Assembly (NCBI GenBank): GCA_946894095.1
Contig: OX335645.2
Location: 14,407,001 to 14,471,000, forward strand
Source of the DNA: Incurvaria masculella
Taxonomy: Eukaryota; Arthropoda; Insecta; Lepidoptera; Incurvariidae
DNA length: 64,000 bases
Direction: 5' to 3'
Notes under the pieces: model-generated
The model's database searches: none
What the model saw: the letters and a program-made list of their open reading frames with translations, nothing else
Told to the model about the DNA's origin: nothing
Part shown: positions 38,201 through 47,170 of the stretch, piece after piece
Layout of the letters: each line of letters starts with the position of its first letter
Position numbering within the stretch: position 1 is the first letter of the stretch
Translations under genes and position numbers: made by a program

Positions 38201-39243
38201 ACCCGCTCCCGAGGCGAATTTATCTTTATAAGCGCTCCACGCCGATTTTGCGGCCCGCCCTGTTAGACTATTAACTCTCATGAATATTGCCGACGTTCCA
38301 ACATTTAGGACGCCCGTTGAGAAAATAGCTTTGGACTGCAGCTTGTATAGACCGAGTGACGGACAACATGTATTGACGCTGCGTCTGCCGAAGCGTAATA
38401 TTTGAATTCACTCAACGTACGGAACATTATATGTAGAACATGCATAGATAATAAAAAGGAAGGAGATATGCCATCTAGAGCGTCTGCTATGAGAACCTAC
38501 ATACTATGTCTCCAATTGGCGGCACTCGCATCACGGCGAAGCTCCCAGTTATTTTTTGTAAAAATCTTTAATGTACAGAGACGCCATGTACAGTCTACGA
38601 TTTTATTATACGTACAAGATAAGATAAGCATTAGATGTATCACAATTGAATTCACACACTCGATCATTGTTGTTTTTTAACGTTCTATTTTTTTACTTTA
38701 TAACTCGCAAGTTCCATAAAAAACTCGCGAGCTTACTTCGTACTCAGCTGTTCCCTTGTTCCAGTGACTTTTATTCTGGCGTCACTTATAGCCCTAATAT
38801 ATTCCGAGCTTAAGTTTTATAGCAGAGCCCGGGGCGGCATTAATCTTCAAAAATATATTGCGGCAAATTCTGCAGGCTTAGCGTTCCCGAAATAAATGCG
38901 TGTCATAGATCTTGCTCGGCGCATTAGCTGGGAGTTCGATCGACTGATGACGATCGAATACCAAGTACTGCGTTCATCGATAGCTAAGAGCAAGGACGTT
39001 AAAAAAGGAATGGACGCGTTATGTTCACAATTCGCTATCAGTACAGTATCGCCATAATCGTTTATACGGATTTTACAAAACGAATCAAACGTAATTGATG
39101 AATCCCTGTTTTTACCACCTCCTCCACCTGAAATCCGATAAGTAACTTTCGGTTACATGGCATATTTACCTGGTAACTTTTGATTTTTTGTAGCTGGAGG
39201 TGGTGTAAACCGGCGTAAAACATTCACCAGTGCTGCAGTGATA
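35291..39243. promoter_or_regulatory. Long non-coding interval with four GC-rich islands
   Basis: No gene recognised. GC-rich islands at about 35430-35830 (with G-runs at 35635-35660), 36460-36830, 37940-38290 and 38680-38980 alternate with AT-rich DNA. Island edges carry TTTAT and TAATTA-type motifs. 37153-37170 is a short CCTAA telomere-type run. Frames in the islands are short or overlapped by opposite-strand frames. The enhancer interpretation is an inference. Confidence 0.35.
37153..37170 (-). repeat. Short interstitial telomeric (TTAGG) repeat
   Basis: Three and a half CCTAA units in an AT-rich setting. Same motif as the longer tract at 45126. Confidence 0.6.
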
Positions 39244-39275
39244 AAGGGTGGTTAAATTGTAAGGGCCGATGTTGA
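39244..39275 (+). repeat. Left terminal inverted repeat of the mariner-like element
   Basis: Starts AAGGGTGGTTAAATTGTAAG and ends GGGCCGATGTTGA-type sequence. Differs from the right end at positions 2, 15 and 16. Confidence 0.92.
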
Positions 39276-39356
39276 ATATGAACCACACCTAAACGCCAAG
39301 TTTTTTTCCGAATTTTATTTGACATTTCTCTATTTCAGACTTACTCAATTTGAACC

Positions 39357-40442
39357 ATGGAGAGATACACAAACCAACAACGTGTTAAAGTTATCCAGAC
39401 TTATTATGAAAATGGGCGTTCAAATCAAAATGCATATCGTGCACTTCGTGATTTTTTTGGTCAATTTGATCGTCCAAATGTGCGTACAATCGCAAAAATC
39501 GTGGAAAAATTCGAGCAAACCGGGTCTGTAGAAGATGTGAGAACACCAGTGCATGCTCGTACAGCTCGTACTGCAGAAAATATTGCTGCTGTTCGCGATA
39601 GTGTGGCTGAAGAGCCGTCCACCTCAACTCGTCGTCGTGCCCAACAATTGCACCTCTCACGCTCGTCGTTGATGAACATTATGCATAAAGACTTGCATTT
39701 ACACGCTTACAAGGTGCAATTGGCTCAAGAACTAAAGCCTCTTGACCATTCCAAACGTCGTGAATGGGCAGAATGGTGGCAAGAAATGGCAACAGTGGAT
39801 GATCAATTTTCGAAGAAAATCATCTTCAGTGATGAGGCACATTTTCACCTCAGTGGATTCGTCAATAAACAGAATTGCCGCATTTGGGCGAATAAGAATC
39901 CAAGAGTGATTGTCGAAAAACCAATGCACCCACAAAGAGTGACTGTTTGGTGCGGTTTATGGGCTGGCGGCATCATCGGGCCGTATTTTTTCCAAAATGA
40001 GGCCGGTCAGGCAGTTACTGTGAATGGTGTTCGCTATCGTGAGATGATAACGAACTTTTTATGGCCCGAATTGGAAGATATGGATGTGGACGATATGTGG
40101 TTTCAGCAGGACGGTGCCACTTGCCACACAGCTAACGAAACAATGGCTCTTTTGCGCAACAAATTCAATGGCCGTGTTATCTCACGTAATGGCGATGTCA
40201 ATTGGCCGCCAAGATCATGTGATTTGACACCGTTGGACTTTTTTCTTTGGGGTTATTTGAAAGAAAAGGTGTACGTCGATAAGCCAGCAACAATTCAAGA
40301 GCTGAAGGATGAGATAATTCGGCACATTAACGGCATAGAACCTCCATTATGCCTCAGGGTCATCGAAAATTTGGACCATCGGATGGAGGTGTGCCGCCGT
40401 GGTCGCGGCGCCCATTTGGCCGATATTTTGTTCCATCAATAA
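39357..40442 (+). CDS. Mariner-like transposase, intact
   Basis: 361 residues, the usual length for this family. The protein cuts the element at its inverted repeats and inserts it at TA in nuclear DNA. Residues 1-55 form the first DNA-binding helix-turn-helix region (MERYTNQQRVKVIQ onward); a second lies around 75-115 (RRRAQQLHLSRSSLMNIM). The catalytic domain has the three acidic residues at D159 (IIFSDEAHF), D252 (WFQQDGATCH) and D289 (PPRSCDLTPLDFF). The 36 residues between the second and third make it DD36D rather than the DD34D of classical Mos1-type mariner. The ATG at 39357 lies about 80 bp inside the left repeat, and the TAA stop is about 30 bp before the right one. There is no frameshift or stop, so it may be active. 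It is not a host gene. Confidence 0.95.
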   Translation: MERYTNQQRVKVIQTYYENGRSNQNAYRALRDFFGQFDRPNVRTIAKIVEKFEQTGSVEDVRTPVHARTARTAENIAAVRDSVAEEPSTSTRRRAQQLHLSRSSLMNIMHKDLHLHAYKVQLAQELKPLDHSKRREWAEWWQEMATVDDQFSKKIIFSDEAHFHLSGFVNKQNCRIWANKNPRVIVEKPMHPQRVTVWCGLWAGGIIGPYFFQNEAGQAVTVNGVRYREMITNFLWPELEDMDVDDMWFQQDGATCHTANETMALLRNKFNGRVISRNGDVNWPPRSCDLTPLDFFLWGYLKEKVYVDKPATIQELKDEIIRHINGIEPPLCLRVIENLDHRMEVCRRGRGAHLADILFHQ

Positions 40443-40472
40443 TTTCCTAAATAGTTTGTGTTTTATTCAAAA

Positions 40473-40504
40473 TCAACATCGGCCCTTGAAATTTAACCAC
40501 CCGT
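40473..40504 (-). repeat. Right terminal inverted repeat of the mariner-like element
   Basis: Reads TCAACATCGGCCCTTGAAAT then TTAACCACCCGT, the reverse complement of the left repeat with 3 mismatches, followed directly by TA. Confidence 0.92.
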
Positions 40505-40506
40505 TA

Positions 40507-41157
40507 TAAGCTCTGATATTTACATGTATTTAATGGATACGACATTAATGGTATGTCAATAATTTGAGGTTATGCAACGATGTCAACATTGGACGATTGT
40601 TTTTAGATTTTGAAAATAATCCGGTCAGGACATTCCTGTACCATACGATAACCTCAAATTAACAATGTTAAGATATTTTTATTACGTTTTTGTGTTCAGG
40701 CAAATACTCGGCATTCGGTTACAGGACATGTCTCTAGTTCATTACGTTTATAATGTTCTTGGCTATACATTTTGGATTGAATGTATTCTACGTATAGTGA
40801 AACATTAATAATAACCGAACATTTCAAGTCCGTCTTTGTTATGTATTTAGTTTGTTGTGGCCTTAGTTATCAAAATGATACCCGCATTGTTCGAGAAAGT
40901 TTTGTTTGAATGCCAGACACTGTGAGCCGAGCCTCGTCGACTTAACGAAGATCCTACGAATTCGCTTCTCGCGTCGGAAACGGCTAATGCGAATGAATTG
41001 AAATTCTAAGTGAGTTTTATTCTTAAAGTTTTGCCGACTTCCCCCCGCGCTGAGCTGTTGCGAGTCGCAAGTGTACTGAGTGTGACTAATATGAGGGTTG
41101 GCGCTTTTACGTACTCAACTTACGTGTGGCGCGCATAAAACTTTTTTACCAACATAA
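40507..41157. other. Non-coding, with a small inverted pair
   Basis: No gene. AATTTGAGGTTAT (about 40562-40574) and ATAACCTCAAATT (about 40648-40660) face each other about 75 bp apart and could be a very small MITE. The remainder is AT-rich with a GC-richer patch near 40930-41070. Confidence 0.4.
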
Positions 41158-41715
41158 TTTTATTTGGGTGTTATTATCACAGATGAACTAAAATGGGAGG
41201 CACACATTATAACTGTAGTAAAGAGAGCAAACTCATTGCTGTACACCATAAATAAAGCTTTCTCCCACATAACCCCGGAGCTTTTCTTAAAGCTTTATAA
41301 AATGTATGTACGACCTATGTTGGAGTTTACATACAAGATCAAGAAAGACATTGAACTGCAGGAACGAGTACAACGTCGGGCAACAAAAATGCAAACTATT
41401 GAAAAATAAAAGCTACGAAACCCGGTGGGGCAAGCTTGGCCTCACCACTCTACAAGAACGAAGAGAACGGGGAGATCTTATTGAAACATTTAAAATTTTC
41501 AACTCTTCTTACAACTCTCCCAAGCTACAAGATATGTTGCTAATACAAAAAACCTGAGAGGGCACTAAAAATGCTGGATCACAATCGGTCGAAGTAGAAC
41601 TCTAGACGACACTTTCTTGAAAACAGAGTAGTATAATCTTAGAACAGTCCACAGTTCCCAGTGAAGTTGTAAATGCTGTCTCCGTAAAATCATATAAAAC
41701 ATAAAAACATATATA
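41158..41715 (+). mobile_element. Broken LINE, C-terminal reverse transcriptase fragment
   Basis: Frame 1 (41161-41409) reads LGVIITDELKW, then PELFLKLYKMYVRPMLEF and IELQERVQRRATKM, the region after the RT palm in CR1/Jockey-type elements. A frameshift near 41400 continues in another frame (LGLTTLQERRERGDLIETFK), and a third frame near 41660 gives VPSEVVNAVSV. The fragment lacks the catalytic YADD region. Several stops and shifts mark it as dead. TAAATAAATAAG-type sequence at about 41720 may be its tail. Confidence 0.8.
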
Positions 41716-42847
41716 ATAAATACATAAATAAATAAGTGTTGTGATATAGGCGCATCATCTTAAAGCTGCTAGCCTATCAATAATAATATAATAAAAATCG
41801 ATACTTATTTCGTATATAATTTATGAGTCCTTTATAAATGTTTTCTTTATCATGTGTTGACCGGTCTTTTTTTTCAATTACCTTGCTAATTTTTGGCAGG
41901 GCAATTTGCCTGTCAATCAATCTTCAATCTTCAATTCGTCAAAAAATCTTAGTCGTATATAATCAGTTTTATGATAACGAATTAATTAATTGTATATTTC
42001 TGGAATTACTTACGGGATTGGGACACATAACAAAAAAGCTTTAACTCTTTTGTGGAGGCTTTTGCCCAGTATCGCGCTTCTCCAATATACATAAAAATAT
42101 ATTTCTAACGTATGCTCTATAATGTTTATTACATAAATTGTAATTGAATTAGAAGAAATTAATGGTTACATTTAATATTTATTCACTGCATTACATGTAT
42201 TACACACATTTAATTTGTTTATGTTTATCATTTATTAAAACTTCCACTGGATAGAATTAGGGGGGGTCGCACCTGGGCCAAATTATGTAAGTCCGCTACA
42301 GAAACAGATACCTTTGAACGAGTGTTTTTTTTTAATTTTTTTTAATCTAAATCAATAAATTTCTTTAGTGACAATCTCTATTGTAACATTAAAATTAAGT
42401 AAATTGGCAAAAAAAAATTAAAACTGTACCAGTAAAAATGTGAAACAAAACCGGTAAAAATGTTTCCTGAAAGCTATAAAAAACCAAGAAAAAAACCTAA
42501 GCAACGTGTAGTTTTTTTATGATTTTGCAATCGAAAATTGCTTGTTGAAAAAAAAAGATAAAGGCGTCATACATCTAGACGAAGTATTTCCTTTTTTTTA
42601 AAGTAGTATTAATTTAATGCACGTACGGTTCAGCATTTCTCTAGAATTTCTTGGGCAAGTATGTGCGTAGGTATACTGTACGCGAAGTTGCGCCGCGCAC
42701 CTGGATTAAGTGCCGTCCTGTGTTTCCCTGTTATCTCTCAGGAGCGCTCTCTCGCGACACGGCGGAGGCGGCGGCCTCGTACCTGCGTTCTGCTGTTCGT
42801 GCTCTATGTTTCAGTATCTCTCCGTGTAGGTAACTAACTCGTACGTA
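41716..42847. other. Non-coding, AT-rich; small GC-rich patch at 42640-42800
   Basis: No gene or repeat recognised apart from low-complexity A/T runs. The patch at 42640-42800 has a short frame with no similarity I know. Confidence 0.5.
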
Positions 42848-43097
42848 CAGGGGGTCCATTCAGAGCAAGAGTGAGTTCAAGTTCGCCACTAAATATATCA
42901 ACTCACTTTTTTATATAGTTACTGTTTCCACACTTCTAGAACATCATTACAGTTAGGTAAAAATCTGGTTTGTCCTGTAAATCCGTTGGAAGTATAAATA
43001 ACGGTTCCGTTATTTCAATAATAATATATTTCCCAGCTATTTTTAGGTTAACTCACTCCCGAACTCGAACTCACTCTTGCTCTGAATGGACCCCCAG
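42848..43097 (+). repeat. MITE, CAGGGGGTCCATTCAG family (copy 1)
   Basis: 250 bp with inverted ends: CAGGGGGTCCATTCAGAGCA then agagtgagtt, against aactcactcttgctctgaat then ggaccccc. The left flank is TA. The centre holds the near-palindrome aataacggttccgttatt. The whole sequence matches 46072-46319 in opposite orientation. Ends and flank fit a Tc1/mariner-type non-autonomous element. Confidence 0.85.
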
Positions 43098-43343
43098 CTT
43101 TGAACGTGTCTCCATGAGAAACATTACTGCGTGTATTTTCACATAATGAGATCTTTCGGTGAAAGCGACTGGTGTTTAGAATTCTCTACTCGAATCGAAT
43201 TGAGATTTTCTAGCGTCATTGAATTGTTCTGATGCATAAATGTAATAGAATGTTTACATTATGGGAAACAAAAAGAGTGGCGTCGGGGGAGGCGAAGCGA
43301 CTGACGGAAGCAAAGTTTTAACGCAAAGTAATGTTATTTTATA
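43098..43343. other. Short non-coding spacer
   Basis: Nothing recognised between the MITE and the Helitron. Confidence 0.5.
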
Positions 43344-44290
43344 CTAGCTGTGGTACCCAGCTCTGCTCGGGCTTACGTCGGGCTAAATTATTTCATGGAT
43401 AAAAAGTAGCCCAAAGGGCTGGTCCAAAAGGCTGGCCTATTCTGATTCTGATCCATCTCCCAAATTTAAGCAAGATCGTTTGAGCCGTATGGCATGATTT
43501 AAGGCGCTAGGACTAGCCAACTACTCGCGCCACACAAATGCACCTTTAAACAAATGTAATAATACGTAGTGAAACGCCTCAGCAAGTCCAAATAGAACTC
43601 CAGACTGATAATAGATTTTTAATATTTTTTGATTCCATCATTTATTTAAATAAAAAAATAAAAAAGTCGATTTTTCACATTAGAAATCTGAAAGTAATAT
43701 GATTTCTAGATATACGCAAAAACAGCATATATGCATACATATACAAATAAATCATTTTCCTTTTAGATTTCTACATTTAGTAAAAAAAGTTCGGAAATCG
43801 TCAGACTTAGTTAGTTAACTTGGGGTGCCTCGTCTAACTTTGCTATTTGGCTAGTACCAGAACTTTAATGAAAAACAACAAGTCATTCCCATTCAGACCT
43901 TCGTATACATTTGGTGGCTATTAAAAAAAATCTTGAACCCTTTCTGCACTCGGACTGCTACATTTCATACCTAGTAACCTAAAGTTTTCGTGGACTCCAA
44001 ATCACAGGCAGTTCAACATCCCGAACCTGACTGCTCCCAGAGATGCAATACGTTGATGAAATACGCATATAAATCGGGTGAGTAGTTAGCAAGTTAACAT
44101 AATTTAACACTCCCTACTCACTCCTCTGGTAATAAAGCGTTGCATTATATTTTGAGTAGAATCAGGCTAGACGTAAATACAAACCACATCTAACTCAGGT
44201 AATTGGTTCTCAAGTAATAAGCATTTTATCCCACTGGTCGCACCTCTGGCGACTTAGCGTAATGCCAAGTAGTCCTAAAGTTGCGGGTTC
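43344..44290 (-). mobile_element. Non-autonomous Helitron, family B (copy 2, interrupted)
   Basis: Minus-orientation 3' end with hairpin (gcccgagcagagctgggtac) and CTAG terminus (43344-43347). The body is shared with 10992 and 55370, for example ttatttcatggataaaaagt and ctgactgctcccagagatgc. The MITE at 43503-43864 sits inside it at a TTAA. Compared with copy 3 the homology extends to about 44290 (gccaagtagtcctaaagttg); the 5' boundary is uncertain. Confidence 0.75.
43503..43864 (+). repeat. TTAA-flanked MITE, family 1 (copy 2, inside a Helitron)
   Basis: 362 bp, missing about 110 bp of the interior found in the 470-bp copies (the gacaccgtttccgc to cacttataa part). TTAA occurs on both sides (43499-43502 and 43865-43868). 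The same place in the uninterrupted Helitron at 11141-11156 holds a single TTAA, which proves insertion and target duplication. Confidence 0.88.
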
Positions 44291-45125
44291 TTTCGCTCTG
44301 TTGTTATTATTTACAGTTTCTGCGTCCCGTCGCAAAAAGCGAAAAAAAATGGATCCTTATGGTCTGGATCTTGTGTCCGTCGGTCACACTCATTTTGTCT
44401 CGATTTTTGCTCTAATTAAGGCTTGTTGGAAAATTATGAAAAAAATTACTAATATAGGTCCACTTTCTAGTTGTGCATGAACTATAAAAAGGTAGATTTA
44501 TGAAGCGCTGGTTGCAAAATAAAATGTTCGTCCTTGTCCAGCAGTGACGAGACCCTCTGCGTGTAAACACGTTCATGCTTGACCGGTTTTTTCTATTTTA
44601 TTGTGCTGTAGTGCATTAAACCGCGGGTTGATAAATAAACATTCGGCTTCAAATGCAGAGTGCCCTGGTTCGGGACTGCGGATCTGCGCGCGAAGCAGAG
44701 GCATCGCTGCGCCGCGGCCGCTAAATCTGCAGCTGACTACATTAAACGTTTTCCGATAGCGCCGAGGACACTGCTATCGCGGGAATAACAAAGAAGTGGG
44801 GCGGCTGGGAGCATTCGGACCACTAATGGACTCCGCCGCAGATTTACGGCACCAGGAGCGGCTCAACTTTTAAAAGCCCTCGCTAGGGGCGAGTGCACCC
44901 GGATTGCTATCTAATGCCTCACTAGAAATGTATCTACCAATTTATTAAGCCACTTAGTCATACAGAACATGATTGTTGTCTTATAATGTTGTGTAATGAT
45001 TTCGCAGTAAAATGTGTAAATGACGAGTCGTATTCACTACGTAAAAAATTCAAAACTTATAAAAGTTGTGCAAAACATCAAAACCATGCATATCGTATAA
45101 AATCCACAATGTATAATTTTATACG
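44291..45125. other. Non-coding with GC-rich island at 44640-44900
   Basis: No gene recognised. The island lacks a long frame. Confidence 0.45.
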
Positions 45126-45187
45126 TAACCTAATCTAACCTAACCTAACCTAACCTTACTTAACCTAACCTAGCCTAACTTAACCTT
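45126..45187 (-). repeat. Interstitial telomeric repeat, about 12 degenerate TTAGG units
   Basis: Tandem CCTAA-type units (taacctaacctaacctaacc, then with variants taacctta, tagcctaact). TTAGG is the ancestral insect telomere repeat. Degeneracy at the edges suggests an old internal tract. Confidence 0.85.
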
Positions 45188-45823
45188 ACAGTAAATAATT
45201 GGTTGAATTGAGACCAAATAAATGGGCGCGCAAGTATATACTTTAAATGTGTGACGTTTAGGCCGTTTATCGAATTAAAATGTTTCGCATTATACTATAT
45301 GCATGGAACTCTATTTTTGTTAACTATACAGTTTAGATTGGATTTAAGGCTCAATGCACAGGCTCAAATTTTATACATTGTTACTTTTATACGATATTCA
45401 TAAAGAAAACAGTTATTTTAATTTTTCAACTCCTTCATGCACTACGTATACAATCATACGATCTACAGATTATACGATGTGCATGGTTTTTAATTTTTCG
45501 TCGATACTTTGTTTTTAATATCTGCATTTTATACGTTCTGCCGTTCCCTCTAGATGACGAATGCTAAATAATCCATTAACTGTTTAACGAACCTCTATGA
45601 CTCGGTCAAAGGCTGCGGGCAAATAACTCTATTGCATCGGTCAAAATGTGTTGGATACAAATGAGCCTATCGGACAATAAAATATCTACAAATAGTAAAT
45701 GGGGCAGTAGCGAAATATGTTTTTTCCTTCGCTTTTTTGTGAATTTCTCAAAATGTTCTTGCCCTATTTTGCATTTTTATATGCATGTATGTTATATGTT
45801 TTATGTATGTTTATCAGTTATGT
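45188..45823. other. Non-coding, AT-rich, nothing recognised
   Basis: AT-rich with weak inverted pieces of atacgatt/tcgtataa type (atcgtataaaatccac near 45090 and cagattatacgatgtgca near 45465), which might bound an old palindromic element spanning the telomeric tract. Confidence 0.4.
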
Positions 45824-45960
45824 AAACCCGTGAAGTTTCTTTGCGGGTTCTTCTTTACTTGGTTGATCGAATCCGCGGATCTTTGTGACGTAACTTGGTG
45901 TAGTTTGACTACCAAAAAGTTTAAATAAATAAATGAAATAAATTAAATGAAATGAAATTG
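45824..45960 (+). mobile_element. LINE 3' end fragment, same family as 59838-60977
   Basis: From gttatgtaaacccgtgaagt through cgcggatctttgtgacgtaa to the AAATAAATGAAAT-type tail this matches the last part of the reverse LINE at 59838. Only about 135 bp remain: a severe 5' truncation typical of target-primed reverse transcription. Confidence 0.75.
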
Positions 45961-46003
45961 GAGCTTAGATGCATATGCAAAAATTGCATATGCATCTAGG
46001 CTC
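45961..46003. repeat. 20-bp stem palindrome with ATGCATATGCA core
   Basis: 45961-45980 (GAGCTTAGATGCATATGCAA) pairs with 45984-46003 at 19 of 20 positions around the loop AAA. It lies directly after the LINE tail. The arms contain TGCATATGCA, which resembles POU/octamer-type sites. No copy elsewhere in the window. Confidence 0.7.
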
Positions 46004-46071
46004 AAAAGAACGGAGAGAAGAAATGAAGTCATCAAATGTCATGACATTTATTATACAGGGTACGCAACGGG

Positions 46072-46319
46072 CAGGGGGTCCATTCAGGGCAAGAGTGAGT
46101 TCGAGTTCGGGAGTGAGTTAACCTAAAAATAGCTGGGAAATATATGATTAATTCAATAACGGAACCGTTATTTATACTTCCAACGTATTTAGGGGACGGA
46201 CCAGATTTTTTCCTAACCGTACCGATGTTCAAGAAGTGTGGAAACATTAACTATTTAAAAAAGTGAGTTGATATTTAGTGACGAATCCGAACTCACTCTT
46301 GCCCTGAATGGACCCCCTG
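46072..46319 (-). repeat. MITE, CAGGGGGTCCATTCAG family (copy 2)
   Basis: 248 bp, full-length match to 42848-43097 in opposite orientation. TA follows the right end (46320-46321). A reading frame on the minus strand is produced by the repeat. Confidence 0.85.
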
Positions 46320-46466
46320 TACATTAATTTCGCCTGCTTAATCCTCATGTTTTCCGTGACAAAAAAGGTAATAAAAATCTCTAAAGTGTCTAGTTACCGA
46401 GATATACATATTTGAAATTTATGTTTTCGTCTAGTGTAATTGGACGCGACGTTGTACCCGTGCGTA

Positions 46467-46563
46467 AAGAAGGTCTTGTCATGGAACCTACATCCCACGT
46501 GGCGTGTCAGGCTAAGGTCATGACAGTAGGTGTGATATAAGCCATGCATGTCCAAGTACATAC
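46467..46563 (+). mobile_element. SINE tail fragment
   Basis: Matches the 3' part of the SINE body: aaggtcttgtcatggaacct, acgtggcgtgtcaggctaag, then gtgatataagccatgcatgt. Head and most of the body are missing. Confidence 0.6.
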
Positions 46564-46695
46564 AACGTTCCCACGTTAAAAAAACTTGATTAAGAAGTTG
46601 TTGGGTTCCTTTGCATTCTCATGGATACGATTTACAGACTCTGTTGAGGTCGCGTTTACTAATTCACAATCTGCAATTGTGCGAGCTGTCGTTAA

Positions 46696-47166
46696 GGGCC
46701 TGGTACTAGCCAAATCGCAAAGTTAGACGAGGCACCCCAAGTTAACTAACTGAGTCTGACGATTATAAGTGTCATTCTTACAATATATGATTCCCTGTCT
46801 AGGAATCGAATTATTTTCGTTAATGTATGTTTCCTTTTTCTAAACAAAATACATTGCGGAAACGGTGTCCATTTCCGAACTTTTTTGACTAAATGTAGAA
46901 ATCTAAAAGCAAATGGAATTTTTTGTTTATGCATATATGCTGTTTTTGCTTATATCTAGAAATCGAATTACTTTCAGATTTCTAATGAGAAAAATCAACT
47001 TTTTTATTTTTATTATTATTTAAATAAATGATGGAATGAAAAAATATTAACAATCCATTATCAGTCTGGAGTTCTATTTGGATTTGCTGAAGCGTTTCAC
47101 TACATATTATTACATTTGTTAAAAAGTGCATTTGTATGGCGCGAGTAGTTGGCTAGTCCTAGCGCC
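46696..47166 (-). repeat. TTAA-flanked MITE, family 1 (copy 3, full length)
   Basis: 471 bp, reverse orientation, TTAA on both sides (46692-46695 and 47167-47170). Nearly identical in structure to 25732-26201, including the 62-codon frame, so both copies are probably close in age. Confidence 0.87.
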
Positions 47167-47170
47167 TTAA

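Larger units (their letters stand above)
39244..40504 (+). mobile_element. Complete mariner-like DNA transposon
   Basis: 1261 bp, bounded by 32-bp terminal inverted repeats (39244-39275 and 40473-40504) with 3 mismatches, and by TA on each side (39242-39243 and 40505-40506), the standard Tc1/mariner target duplication. It encodes one uninterrupted transposase (39357-40442). The low divergence of the ends and the open frame suggest recent insertion. No second copy of this element was seen in the window. Confidence 0.95.

Noticed and set aside
39391..39935. Minus-strand frames inside the mariner element
   Set aside because: Antisense shadows of the intact transposase.
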